A stretch of 64,000 nucleotides of DNA, taken from contig NZ_CP049107.1 of the NCBI RefSeq assembly GCF_011044255.1, positions 992,001 to 1,056,000 on the forward strand, given 5' to 3'. Under the pieces are notes generated by a model that worked only from the letters and a program-made list of their open reading frames with translations, made no database searches and had not been told where the DNA came from. Source of the stretch: Rhizorhabdus phycosphaerae. Lineage in GTDB: Bacteria; Pseudomonadota; Alphaproteobacteria; Sphingomonadales; Sphingomonadaceae. Both the position numbers and the translations under genes were made by a program. Of this stretch, positions 17,372 to 26,369 are shown one piece after another. Position 1 is the stretch's first letter. The number at the start of each line of letters is the position of its first letter.

Positions 17372-18667
17372 ATGACCGAACGCACGCTGCACCCAGAAAC
17401 GCTGGCGCTTCACGCCGGATGGCGTGCGGATCCGGGCACCGGCTCGGTCGCGCCACCCATCTTCCAGACGACTTCCTATCAGTTCCGCGATGCGGAGCAT
17501 GCGGCCAATCTGTTCGCGCTCAAGGAACTGGGCAATATCTATACCCGCATCGGCAACCCCACGACCGACATATTGGAGCAGCGCATCGCCGCGCTCGAAG
17601 GTGGTGCCGCCGCTCTTGCGGTCGCGTCCGGACAGGCAGCCTCCGCTTATGCGATCCAGAATCTCGCGCGCGCCGGCGACAATATCGTCAGCAGCACCGA
17701 CCTTTATGGTGGGACCTGGAACCTGTTCGCCAACACGCTGCGCGATCAGGGGATCGAGGTGCGTTTCGTCGATCCGACCGACCCGCAGGCTTTCGCTCGC
17801 GCCACCGACGACCGAACCCGTGCTTATTATGCCGAGACGTTACCCAACCCCAAGCTGATCGTCTGCCCGATCGCCGAGATCGCGGCCATCGGCCGGCCGC
17901 TCGGCATTCCCCTGATCGTCGACAACACCGCGGCACCGCTGATCGCGCGCCCGCTCGACCATGGCGCGGCGATCGTCGTCTATTCGGCGACCAAATATAT
18001 CGGCGGCCACGGCACCTCGATCGGTGGCGTGATCGTCGATGGCGGCAATTTCGACTGGGGTGCGGTGCCCGAGCGCCAGCCGACGCTCAACACCCCCGAT
18101 CCCAGCTATCATGGAGCGGTGTGGAACGAGGCGGCCAAGCCACTCGGCCCGATCGCCTATATCTTGCGCGCACGGACGGTCCTGCTGCGCGACCTGGGCG
18201 CGGCGCTGTCGCCGTTCAATGCCTTCCAGATCCTCCAGGGTCTCGAAACACTGCCGCTGCGCATGCCGCGCCATTGCGAGAATGCCACCAGGGTCGCCGC
18301 CTTCCTGCAGGGCCGAACAGACGTGACGCGGGTCATCCACCCGTCGCTGCAGACCGGCCAGCAGGCCGAACGGGCGGCGCGCTATCTAACCGGCGGCACC
18401 GGCGGGCTCCTCGGCTTCGAGCTGACGGGCGGGCGTGAGGCCGGGCGGCGCTTCATCGACGCGCTCCAGCTCTTCTACCATGTCGCGAACATCGGTGACG
18501 CGCGCAGCCTCGCCATCCATCCTGCCACGACCACCCACTCGCAGCTGTCGGCCGAAGAGCAGGCCGCGACGGGCGTTTCCGAAGGCTATGTGCGGCTGTC
18601 GATCGGCCTGGAGCATATCGACGACATCATCGCCGACCTCGAACAGGCGCTCGACAAGGCCGGCTGA
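17372..18667 (+). CDS. metY: O-acetylhomoserine aminocarboxypropyltransferase (sulfhydrylase)
   Basis: MetY uses sulfide and O-acetylhomoserine to make homocysteine, a PLP-dependent step of methionine synthesis. The 431-residue product shows HPETLALHAGW, the PLP-site region (ASGQAASAYAIQNLARAGDNIV, YGGTWNLF), IVDNTAAPLI and the PLP lysine Lys208 in YSATKYIGGHGTSIGG. The C-terminal LSIGLEHIDDIIADLEQAL is typical of the Cys/Met-metabolism family. I chose the ATG at 17372 because GGAAGG lies 6 nt upstream. An ATG at 17366 abuts that site. The gene stands alone, 89 bp after the kinase gene. Confidence 0.93.
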   Translation: MTERTLHPETLALHAGWRADPGTGSVAPPIFQTTSYQFRDAEHAANLFALKELGNIYTRIGNPTTDILEQRIAALEGGAAALAVASGQAASAYAIQNLARAGDNIVSSTDLYGGTWNLFANTLRDQGIEVRFVDPTDPQAFARATDDRTRAYYAETLPNPKLIVCPIAEIAAIGRPLGIPLIVDNTAAPLIARPLDHGAAIVVYSATKYIGGHGTSIGGVIVDGGNFDWGAVPERQPTLNTPDPSYHGAVWNEAAKPLGPIAYILRARTVLLRDLGAALSPFNAFQILQGLETLPLRMPRHCENATRVAAFLQGRTDVTRVIHPSLQTGQQAERAARYLTGGTGGLLGFELTGGREAGRRFIDALQLFYHVANIGDARSLAIHPATTTHSQLSAEEQAATGVSEGYVRLSIGLEHIDDIIADLEQALDKAG

Positions 18668-18696
18668 CCGGAAACCCTGCCGATGAGGCGCCGCGA

Positions 18697-19389
18697 TCAG
18701 GCGAAGGCGGCGCCGACGCGGGCGATGACCGGTGCGAGCCGGTCGGCCCAGTCGGCGACGCCCGCCGAGTCCCCGATCAGGTCCTGTCGCACTTCGAGGC
18801 CGAGATAAGGAATGCCGTTCGCCTCGGCGTGCAGGTTCATCGTCGCGTTCAGGACTTTGCCCGAATAGGGCTCATTGTCGCCGGTGATCACGCCCGCTTC
18901 GCGCAGCGCATCGATGCCCAGGCGCGCGGCACGGTCGTCGCGGTTGTACAGCACGCCCACCTGCCAGGGCCGCGCTTCCTGGGGCCGGCTCGCCAGGCGC
19001 GGGGTGAAGCTGTGCAGCGACACGATAAGGTCGGGCCGGTCGGCGGCGATGCGATCGGCGATCATGCCATGATAAGGGCGCCAGAAGCGCTCCAACCTCG
19101 CCGTCCGCGCATCGGAATCCAACTGCGCATTGCCGCGGATCGCATGGCCGTCGCTTTCCAGCGGGATCAGGCCGGGCGCATCCTCTTCCCGGTTGAGATC
19201 GATCACCAGCCGCGACACGGGCCCGAAAATGCCGTCCATAGGCAGCCGTTCGCACAGCAGACGACCGAGCGGCCCGACCCCGATGTCGATCGCGACATGC
19301 TGATCGAGCAGCGCCGGATCGATGCCCAGATCGACATCGGCCGGCACATGGTTCGACGCATGGTCGGCGATCAGCAGCAGACTGGGCAT
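18697..19389 (-). CDS. N-formylglutamate amidohydrolase family protein
   Basis: The product of 230 residues belongs to the N-formylglutamate amidohydrolase superfamily. The metal and catalytic region is seen as IADHASNHVPADVD and DIGVGPLGRLL, with VIDLNREED, VSLHSFTP and GLEVRQDLI further on. It is not the HutG of the hut locus at 35674-36480, with which it shares only family-level features. It starts on the stop of the enoyl-CoA hydratase gene (TGATG overlap), so the pair is probably co-translated. The substrate is not known and may be an N-acyl amino acid or a peptide. Confidence 0.85.
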   Translation of the reverse strand: MPSLLLIADHASNHVPADVDLGIDPALLDQHVAIDIGVGPLGRLLCERLPMDGIFGPVSRLVIDLNREEDAPGLIPLESDGHAIRGNAQLDSDARTARLERFWRPYHGMIADRIAADRPDLIVSLHSFTPRLASRPQEARPWQVGVLYNRDDRAARLGIDALREAGVITGDNEPYSGKVLNATMNLHAEANGIPYLGLEVRQDLIGDSAGVADWADRLAPVIARVGAAFA

Positions 19390-20123
19390 CAGCGGAAGAC
19401 CGGCTTGCGGCGCTCGCGGAAGGCGACAAGCCCTTCCCGGAAATCGACGCCGCCAAACGCGTCCTCGAACAGCGTGTCCGCTTCGACGTCGCCGGCCACG
19501 ATCCGCTTGAGCCCCGCGACGCTGTTGCGCGAGTTCGCCGCGATCAGCGCCGCCAGCTCGGCCGCCGCGTCATCGGCGCTGTCCGCCACCTGCTCGACCA
19601 GACCGATGCGTGCGGCCTCCGCCGCGTCGATCGCCATGCCGGTCAACAGCATCCGCGACGCCTGCCCCGGCCCGACCTGCGCCTTGAGACGGGCGACGTC
19701 GCCGGCGGGATAGACGATCCCGACCTTGGCGGGGGTCACCGCGAACACTGCCTTGGCGCCCGCTATCCGCATGTCGCAGGCGAGCGCGAGCGCGACCGCC
19801 GCGCCATAGCATCCGCCATCGACCGCCGCGATCGTCGCGATCGGCAGAGCCGCGAGCGTATCAAAGGCGCGCGCCATCTCGACCCGGAAGCGCGTCCGCT
19901 CCGCCGGTTCGGCGGCGAGGCCATCGAGATCGCCCAGATCGGCTCCCGACGAGAAGATGCCGGCGACATCCGAGCGGACGATCAACGCCCGCGCGCCCGA
20001 CGCCGCGATGTCGTGCAGATGCGCGGTGAGCCTCGGCCATTGGTCGATGCCGATGGCATTGCGCGCGTCGGCGCGGTCAAGGCTGATCCTGGCGATAGCG
20101 CCGCTCGATTCGATCCTGAACAT
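19389..20123 (-). CDS. enoyl-CoA hydratase/isomerase family protein
   Basis: The 244-residue crotonase-fold protein has the oxyanion-hole segments FSSGADLGDL and AAVDGGCYGAAVALALACDMRIA, and VTPAKVGIVYPAGD where the catalytic Glu often lies in hydratases. No Glu is obvious there, so reaction type (hydratase, isomerase or hydrolase) is open. The ATG at 20123 is the natural start (MFRIESSGAIARISLDR). It shares a one-base stop/start overlap with the amidohydrolase gene downstream and is divergent from the DUF885 gene, leaving only about 39 bp for two promoters. Confidence 0.87.
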   Translation of the reverse strand: MFRIESSGAIARISLDRADARNAIGIDQWPRLTAHLHDIAASGARALIVRSDVAGIFSSGADLGDLDGLAAEPAERTRFRVEMARAFDTLAALPIATIAAVDGGCYGAAVALALACDMRIAGAKAVFAVTPAKVGIVYPAGDVARLKAQVGPGQASRMLLTGMAIDAAEAARIGLVEQVADSADDAAAELAALIAANSRNSVAGLKRIVAGDVEADTLFEDAFGGVDFREGLVAFRERRKPVFR

Positions 20124-20162
20124 CGGCGGACTGTTGCCGCGCCCTCCCGAAAATGTCACCAC

Positions 20163-22061
20163 ATGTCTCGAATGATGACGAAAACAACGGCTTCCGCCCT
20201 TTCCCGCCGCCGCTTCGGCCTCCTGCTCGGAGCCTCGGCTTTCGCCTCCGCCCTGCCCGCCCGTCTGGCGGCTGCCGATGCGGCTCCGGCGGCTTCGAAG
20301 CGACCCGGCCCCTGCCCGATTACGACCCCGCTGGATGCGATCACGCTGAAGCTGCTCCGGCACACACCAGAGACCGCCGTCTATGGCGGGCTTCCCGGCG
20401 CGGCCGATGGCGGCGTCTTCTCGCACGCGATGGACGACTTCTCTCCGTCGGGCGAAGCGGCATGGCGATCGGCGATCCGCGATGCCGCGCGCAACATCGC
20501 AGGGCTGACCTGCCAGAGCGACGCGCTCGGCGCACTGCGGTTGCGCATCGCGGCAGCGGTGATGGCCAACGGCCTGCGCACCCCCGGCATCGCTTATGGC
20601 CGGCCCAACCCCTTCTGGTTCACCGCGCACGAGCCTTATGTGCTCAACCAGATTTCCGGGCCGATCGTGAACACGCCCAACTTTATGATGTCGCAGCAGG
20701 CGCTGTCGTCACCGGTCGAGGTCGATGCCTGGATCGACAAGCTCGACGGCTTCGCCAAGGGCTATGACGGGGTGATCGAGAAGAGCCGGGCCGACGAGGC
20801 CGCCGGCTGCATCCCGCCCCGCGCGCTGCTCGACAAGACGCTGCCGGTGGTCGAGAATTTCCTGCGGGGTCCGGCCGACCAGCACCCGCTGATCGTCGCC
20901 CTGCGCGAGCGCATGGCCAAGGCCGGGCTCGACCCGCGCTTCCGCGCCGCCGCCGAGGAACGGGCGATCATCGCGCTGGAGAAACGTGCGCGCCCCGCCT
21001 TCGGCCGACTGCGCGAGCGGGTCCGCGACCTGATGCCGAGCGGCCGCGCCGAAAGCGGCGTCTGGGCCCAGCCCGACGGCGAGGCGCTCTACGCCGCGAA
21101 CATCCGCTCGATCGGCGACAGCCCGCTGAGCGGTGAGGAAATCCACCGCATCGGCCTCGAACAGGTCGCGCTGGTCAAGGGCAAGCTCACCGCGCGCCTG
21201 CGCCAGCTCGGCTTCACCAAAGGCAAGCTGCGCGATCAGCTCGACGCGCTGGCGGCCGATCCGAAGCAGCGCTTTCCCGACAGCGCGGAAGGGCGGCGCG
21301 AACTGCTCGCCTATGTCCGCTCGCTCGTCACCGCGATGGAGGCGCGACAGGCCAGCTTTCTGCCGCGCCATATGATCCCGACCCAGAAGCTGGAAATCCG
21401 CGCGGTACCCGAGGCGACGCAGGACTCGGCCCCCGGCGGCTTCTATGACGGCCCGTCGCTCGACGGCTCGCGGCCCGGCATCTACTGGATCAACCTGCGC
21501 GACATGGCGGGGGTGCAGCGCTACACGCTACCGACGCTCAGCTATCATGAAGGCGTGCCGGGCCATCATACCCAGGGGGCGACATTGCTCGCCCTGCCGC
21601 AGGCCCCGCTGATCCTGCGCATCGCCAGCTTCAACGCCTATTCCGAAGGCTGGGGTCTATATGCCGAGCGGCTGGCGGCCGAGCTGGGCGTCTATGCCGA
21701 CGACCCGGCCGGCGATGTCGGGCGGCTGGGCGACGATCTGTTCCGCTGTGTCCGGCTGGTCGTCGACACCGGCATGCACCAGCTGCGCTGGAGCCGCGAA
21801 AAGGCGATCGCCTATATGACCGAGAATAGCGGGTCGCCCGAGAGCGAGATCGTCGCCGAGATCGAGCGCTATATGGCTTGGCCGGGGCAGGCGCTCGGCT
21901 ACAAGCTCGGCCAGCTCCGCATCCTGTCGATGCGCGACCGGCTCAAGGCGCGGCTGCGCAAGGATTTCGACCGCCGCCAGTTTCACGCCAAGATTTTGGG
22001 CAATGGCGCGATGCCGATGGACCTGCTCGAAGAGATCGTGCTGCCGCCGCGCCGGGCCTGA
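20163..22061 (+). CDS. Tat-exported DUF885 family protein (putative metallopeptidase)
   Basis: The 632-residue product opens with a twin-arginine signal (ALSRRRFGLLLGASAFASALPARLAAA), so it should be folded with cofactor in the cytoplasm and then exported. The body is DUF885-like: a long helical region, then YHEGVPGHHTQGATLLALP, a zinc-motif-like HExxxHH, and YSEGWGLYAERLAAELG. This group is related to M32-type carboxypeptidases and is often secreted in sphingomonads. ATG codons at 20163, 20172 and 20175 are all possible; the first is used. It converges on amtB, 24 bp apart. Activity and substrate are unproven. Confidence 0.9.
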   Translation: MSRMMTKTTASALSRRRFGLLLGASAFASALPARLAAADAAPAASKRPGPCPITTPLDAITLKLLRHTPETAVYGGLPGAADGGVFSHAMDDFSPSGEAAWRSAIRDAARNIAGLTCQSDALGALRLRIAAAVMANGLRTPGIAYGRPNPFWFTAHEPYVLNQISGPIVNTPNFMMSQQALSSPVEVDAWIDKLDGFAKGYDGVIEKSRADEAAGCIPPRALLDKTLPVVENFLRGPADQHPLIVALRERMAKAGLDPRFRAAAEERAIIALEKRARPAFGRLRERVRDLMPSGRAESGVWAQPDGEALYAANIRSIGDSPLSGEEIHRIGLEQVALVKGKLTARLRQLGFTKGKLRDQLDALAADPKQRFPDSAEGRRELLAYVRSLVTAMEARQASFLPRHMIPTQKLEIRAVPEATQDSAPGGFYDGPSLDGSRPGIYWINLRDMAGVQRYTLPTLSYHEGVPGHHTQGATLLALPQAPLILRIASFNAYSEGWGLYAERLAAELGVYADDPAGDVGRLGDDLFRCVRLVVDTGMHQLRWSREKAIAYMTENSGSPESEIVAEIERYMAWPGQALGYKLGQLRILSMRDRLKARLRKDFDRRQFHAKILGNGAMPMDLLEEIVLPPRRA

Positions 22062-22085
22062 CCCGCGCGGCGGCGCCCGAAAGGC

Positions 22086-23405
22086 TCAGTCGAACTCGTA
22101 GGCGCGCTCGCCATGGCTCGACAGGTCGAGCCCGTCATGCTCGGCCTCTGCATCGACGCGCATCGGCACGACCAGCGCCGCCAGCTTCGCAATGATGACG
22201 GTGGCGACCGCCGACCAGATCGCCGTCACCCCGACGCCCAGCGCCTGAGCGCCCAGTTGGTCCACGATCGTCCGGCCCTCGGCAAGGCCGACGCCGCCCA
22301 GCGCCGTGGTGGCAAGCGGGGCGAGCAGCAGCGAGCCGGTCATGCCGCCGACGCCATGAACCGCGAACACGTCGAGCGAGTCGTCGACCTTCCAGCGTTG
22401 CTTGACCGCGAGCACCGCGTAGAAGCAGATCAGGGCACCGACGATCCCGCACACCACCCCGCCGATCGGCGAGATATAGCCCGCGGCCGGCGTGACCGTC
22501 GCCAGCCCCGCAACTGCGCCGGTGACGAGGCCCACCGAGGTCGGCTTGCCGATCTTGATCTTCTCGAGCAGCGCCCAGGCGAGCGCCGCCGCCGAGGCCG
22601 CCAGATGGGTCGACAGCAGCGCATTGCCCGCAGCCGCTCCGGCCGCGAGCGCCGATCCGCCGTTGAAGCCGAACCATCCGACCCACAGCATCCCGGCGCC
22701 GATCATCGTCATCGCCGGGCTGTGCGGCGGGATCATCGTCTGCGGAAAGCCGCGACGGCGACCGATCATCAGCGCGATGACGAGCGCGGAAATGCCCGCC
22801 GTCGTGTGGACGACGATGCCACCCGCGAAGTCGAGCACGCCGAGCCCCGCCATCCAGCCGCCGCCCCATATCCAGTGCGCCGACGGGATGTAGACGAGCA
22901 GCAGCCACGCCGCCGAGAAGAGCATGACCCAGCCGAAGCGGACCCGCTCCGGAAAGGCGCCGATGACGAGCGCGGGCGTGATGATCGCGAACATCATCTG
23001 GTAGAGCGCGAAGATGTTCTCCGGGATGGTCAGCCCGCTGCGCACCCCGTCCATGCCCGACAGGCCGACGCCCGACAGGTCGCCGATCCACGGCGTGCCG
23101 GCTGCGAAGGCGAGGCTGTAGCCGCCGAACAGCCACAGCAGCGAGATCAGCGCCGCAATCGCGAAGCACTGCATCAGCACCGACAGGAAATTCTTCGACC
23201 GGACGAGGCCGCCATAGAAGAGGGCGAGCCCCGGCAAGGTCATGAACAGCACCAGTGCGGAGGCGACGATGATGAAGGCGGTGTCGCCGCTGTCGGGGCG
23301 GATGACCGGGTCGATGAACAGTTCGGCCGCCTGCGCGCTGACCGCCCAGCCCATCGCAACCGCAGCACCAAGGCCGCGCAGCCTGCGTCCCATAACCATC
23401 GGCAT
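22086..23405 (-). CDS. amtB: ammonium transporter
   Basis: Amt conducts ammonium or ammonia across the inner membrane. The 439-residue protein has an N-terminal signal-like segment (LGAAVAMGWAVSAQA) and about eleven membrane helices. Family markers are LALFYGGLVRSKNFLSVLMQC, FNGGSALAAG, and DVFAVHGVGGMTGSLL with one of the pore histidines. The other pore histidine lies in GGIVVHTTAG. No glnK gene is adjacent within the window, which is unusual for amtB but seen in some genomes. The ATG at 23405 is used; in-frame ATGs at 23399 and 23393 are also possible, and AGGCGGGGG suits the second. Confidence 0.95.
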   Translation of the reverse strand: MPMVMGRRLRGLGAAVAMGWAVSAQAAELFIDPVIRPDSGDTAFIIVASALVLFMTLPGLALFYGGLVRSKNFLSVLMQCFAIAALISLLWLFGGYSLAFAAGTPWIGDLSGVGLSGMDGVRSGLTIPENIFALYQMMFAIITPALVIGAFPERVRFGWVMLFSAAWLLLVYIPSAHWIWGGGWMAGLGVLDFAGGIVVHTTAGISALVIALMIGRRRGFPQTMIPPHSPAMTMIGAGMLWVGWFGFNGGSALAAGAAAGNALLSTHLAASAAALAWALLEKIKIGKPTSVGLVTGAVAGLATVTPAAGYISPIGGVVCGIVGALICFYAVLAVKQRWKVDDSLDVFAVHGVGGMTGSLLLAPLATTALGGVGLAEGRTIVDQLGAQALGVGVTAIWSAVATVIIAKLAALVVPMRVDAEAEHDGLDLSSHGERAYEFD

Positions 23406-23557
23406 CCCCCGCCTGTTCTGATCTGCGCGGCGCTTTGCCGCCTGTCGAAACGCCGCGCAACCCGATTCCGCAACGCATCGTTTCCAACCCTGTGATGGTG
23501 CTGCGCCGCAAAAGCGTATAGCCCTCGCAACGACCGCAGATTTCCGGGAGAATGCAG

Positions 23558-24127
23558 ATGACCGGCCGTAGCACCGAAGCCAAAGTCCATGACCAGTTCG
23601 TCAACCGCTGGTCGCCGCGCGCCTTCGACGGATCGTCGATCGATGCCGCAGATCGCGACGCCCTGTTCGAAGCCGCGCGCTGGGCCCCCTCCGCCTTCAA
23701 CGCGCAGCCCTGGCGCCTGCTCTATGCCGAGCGCGGCGACGCCAATTGGGACCGTTTCCTGAAGCTGCTGGTTCCGTTCAACCAGAGCTGGGCCGAGACG
23801 TCCGGCCTGCTCGTCTTCTTCCTGTCCGCCACCACCTCGCACGGCAAGCCGTCGCACAGCCACAGCTTCGACACCGGCGCCGCCTGGATGTCGCTCGCGC
23901 TGCAGGCCGAGCATCTCGGCCTGCGGGCCCATGGCATGACCGGCATCGACTTCGACGCGATCAAGACCGAACTCGGCGTGCCCGACGACTATCGGATCGA
24001 AGCGGCCGCCGCGATCGGACGCCAGGGCGATCCCGAGGTGCTTCCGGAACAGTTGCGCGAGCGCGAGGCCCCGAGCGACCGCCTGCCGCTCTCGCAGATA
24101 GCCATCGCCGGCAACTTCCCCGCCTGA
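23558..24127 (+). CDS. nitroreductase family protein
   Basis: The 189-residue flavoprotein is likely an FMN-dependent NAD(P)H oxidoreductase acting on nitroaromatics, quinones or related electron acceptors. It shows RWSPRAFDGSSIDAADRDALFEAARWAPSAFNAQPWR in two blocks (SPRAF for FMN phosphate, APSAFNAQPWR for the family core) and GAAWMSLALQAEHLGLRAHGM near the C-terminus. GGGAG lies 7 nt before the ATG at 23558; an ATG at 23552 is too close to it. It is divergent from amtB and followed by lldD on the same strand. Confidence 0.9.
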   Translation: MTGRSTEAKVHDQFVNRWSPRAFDGSSIDAADRDALFEAARWAPSAFNAQPWRLLYAERGDANWDRFLKLLVPFNQSWAETSGLLVFFLSATTSHGKPSHSHSFDTGAAWMSLALQAEHLGLRAHGMTGIDFDAIKTELGVPDDYRIEAAAAIGRQGDPEVLPEQLREREAPSDRLPLSQIAIAGNFPA

Positions 24128-24214
24128 TCGCCCCCTCCCCCGTCTCCCCCATCATGGGGCATGGCGGGGGATGCTCGCCGCCGCTATCACCGCCCCCATG
24201 AGACGGAGGCTCGG

Positions 24215-25357
24215 ATGAAGGCGGCGGCAGCATCGGATTATCGGCGGATCGCCCAGCGGCGCCTGCCCCATTTCCTGTTCGAATATATCGACGGCGGCGC
24301 CTATGCCGAAGTCACCCTGCGCCGCAACGTCGCCGATCTGGAGGCGATCGCGCTGCGCCAGCGCGTGCTGCGCGACGTATCCCGCCTCGACCTGTCCACC
24401 GAGCTGTTCGGCCAGAAACTCGCCTTCCCAGTCGCCCTCGCCCCGATCGGCCTCGCCGGCCTGACCGCGCGGCGCGGCGAGGTCCAGGCCGCCCGCGCGG
24501 CCGAGGCCGCCGGCATCCCCTTCACCCTGTCGACCGTCTCCGCCTGCGCGATCGACGAGGTCGCGCGCGGCACCACCCGGCCCTTCTGGTTCCAGCTCTA
24601 CATGATCCGCGACCGCGCCTTCATGCGCGACCTGATCGCGAAGGCCCGCGAGGCGCGCTGCTCGGCGCTGGTGTTCACCGTCGACATGCCCGTCCCCGGC
24701 ACCCGCTACCGCGACTATCGCAGCGGCCTCGCCGGTGCCGCCGGTCCGCTCGGAAAGCTGCGCCGCCTGATGCAGGGCATGGCGCGACCCGGCTGGGCCT
24801 GGGACGTCGGCATCCACGGCCGGCCCCATCATCTGGGCAATGTCGCGCCGGTGCTGGCGGGCAAGAGCGGGATCGAGGATTTCCTCGCCTGGGTCGGGTC
24901 CAATTTCGATCCGGGGATCAGCTGGACCGACCTCGATTTCGTCCGCTCGCTCTGGGACGGCCCGATCATCCTCAAGGGGATATTGGACCCGGAGGACGCC
25001 CGCGAAGCCGCCCGCAACGGCGTCGACGCTATCATCGTCTCGAACCATGGCGGGCGACAGCTAGACGGCGTCCTGTCCACCGCCCGCGCTTTGCCCCCGA
25101 TCGCCGACGCGGTGGGCGACGACCTTATCCTCCTGGCCGATGGCGGCGTCCGCTCAGGTCTCGACGTGGTCCGGCTGCTGGCGCTGGGCGCCCGCACGGT
25201 GCTGCTGGGCCGCGCCTGGGTCTACGCGCTGGCCGGCGGCGGACAGGCGGGCGTCGCGCATGTCCTGCGCCTGATCGAGGCCGAGATGCGCGTGGCGATG
25301 TCGCTGACGGGGGCGACGTCGGTGGGGGAGATAGATGGGTCGATTTTGGTGGAATAG
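24215..25357 (+). CDS. lldD: FMN-dependent alpha-hydroxy-acid dehydrogenase, probably L-lactate dehydrogenase
   Basis: The 380-residue protein is a member of the family that oxidises L-lactate and related 2-hydroxy acids with FMN. It begins [26 protein letters not shown] and has APIGLAGL for FMN, FWFQLY, the catalytic base His278 in [10 protein letters not shown], and [20 protein letters not shown] for the FMN phosphate. It is LldD-like in length and pattern, but mandelate or glycolate oxidation cannot be excluded. GGAGG at 24205-24209 fixes the ATG at 24215. No lactate permease or regulator is adjacent. Confidence 0.88.
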   Translation: MKAAAASDYRRIAQRRLPHFLFEYIDGGAYAEVTLRRNVADLEAIALRQRVLRDVSRLDLSTELFGQKLAFPVALAPIGLAGLTARRGEVQAARAAEAAGIPFTLSTVSACAIDEVARGTTRPFWFQLYMIRDRAFMRDLIAKAREARCSALVFTVDMPVPGTRYRDYRSGLAGAAGPLGKLRRLMQGMARPGWAWDVGIHGRPHHLGNVAPVLAGKSGIEDFLAWVGSNFDPGISWTDLDFVRSLWDGPIILKGILDPEDAREAARNGVDAIIVSNHGGRQLDGVLSTARALPPIADAVGDDLILLADGGVRSGLDVVRLLALGARTVLLGRAWVYALAGGGQAGVAHVLRLIEAEMRVAMSLTGATSVGEIDGSILVE

Positions 25358-25649
25358 GCGGTGACCATATAAACAACCGCTTTGAATGCGGAACTTCTGC
25401 TGTCCTTTGAATGAGCGCGAGAGCAGACCTGCGGTGCGACGAACACTGTGTCGTTTGCCGACCAACATATGCAATTCGTCGGGAGGTGCGACAACGTCGG
25501 CTTGCGCCATGTTTCGCCGTTAGGCGGACATCAACCTGGCAAGCTGCAACCTGCCCCGGTGCCTTCCTCCAGCATCCGAACTGAAAACCCGAAACTTGCT
25601 ATTGTTTATCGGCCAGTGAGACGGCCGCGTGCGCACGAGATAATGAGCT

Positions 25650-26360
25650 TCAGCTTCCATTTAGCGGTTCAGCGCGGTCTAGGTTGAACCAGCCAGGTCC
25701 CTCCTCGGCTAGGCCATGCTCAACTTGGCGCTCGCTTAGCCAGTTACTCCAGCAGCGCAAGAATTGCTGATAGCCATCGACCGAGATTCGCAGGAGCTGA
25801 AGCGCCTTCCGGTCACGCGTTCTGGCGACAAAAGCCAGCATATCCGTCGCGTCGTCTGTCTGCTGGCCATTCACATCGAGATAAGCAATTCCGCCATGAG
25901 ATAATGCGTTTCGCAAGCATTCTAGGACGTCAGCTGCAGGAGCGGAAGCCGCTGCAATCATCGCCTCAGGCGCAGAGAGCGCGGCGAATTTTTCTTGAGG
26001 CCATGTCTTAGCTACCGGAAATATGTCGGTCGCCGCGACGTAGGCCCAGCTATCGGGGACAAAAAACGACGCTTCTCCGAAAGCACGGTCATGACCAAAG
26101 GTATCGTTTACGCGTGAAGCGAGAATCGGATCGAGTTCGAGATCGCTGGCCACGCCACCTTTGCCAAATAGAGGCCGAAAAAGTCGCTCCATTGGCAGAA
26201 CCAGCATCGGGGTCGACATCGCGAGCAAGAACGTGGTGCGCAATGGTCCGCCCCATTCGTCGACTAGGCGACGATCTTCGCCGACCTTGTCGTTCAGTTG
26301 CTCGATCAAGCGCTGGCAACGCGTGGCGATCTCAAGGCTATAATGCTGAGGCCGGCCCAT
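25650..26360 (-). CDS. HEPN-domain protein with R-X4-H motif (pEK499-p136-like)
   Basis: The 236-residue product carries LRNALSHGGIAYLD with Arg150 and His155, the R-X4-H signature of HEPN ribonucleases. The preceding FLLAMSTPMLVLPMERLF (residues 44-61) resembles the HEPN group named after the pEK499 p136 protein; this match is from memory and not from a search. HEPN RNases are common effectors or toxins in defence and toxin-antitoxin systems. It is the third gene of the accessory operon, 9 bp after the previous stop, with AGGAG before the ATG at 26360. Base composition is clearly lower in GC than the flanking lldD and nnrD genes. Nuclease activity is inferred. Confidence 0.72.
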   Translation of the reverse strand: MGRPQHYSLEIATRCQRLIEQLNDKVGEDRRLVDEWGGPLRTTFLLAMSTPMLVLPMERLFRPLFGKGGVASDLELDPILASRVNDTFGHDRAFGEASFFVPDSWAYVAATDIFPVAKTWPQEKFAALSAPEAMIAAASAPAADVLECLRNALSHGGIAYLDVNGQQTDDATDMLAFVARTRDRKALQLLRISVDGYQQFLRCWSNWLSERQVEHGLAEEGPGWFNLDRAEPLNGS

Positions 26361-26369
26361 CGTTGCTCC

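Noticed and set aside
25448-25687. A 79-codon plus-strand frame after lldD
   Set aside because: It overlaps the end of the HEPN gene, lacks a ribosome-binding site and has no recognisable features.
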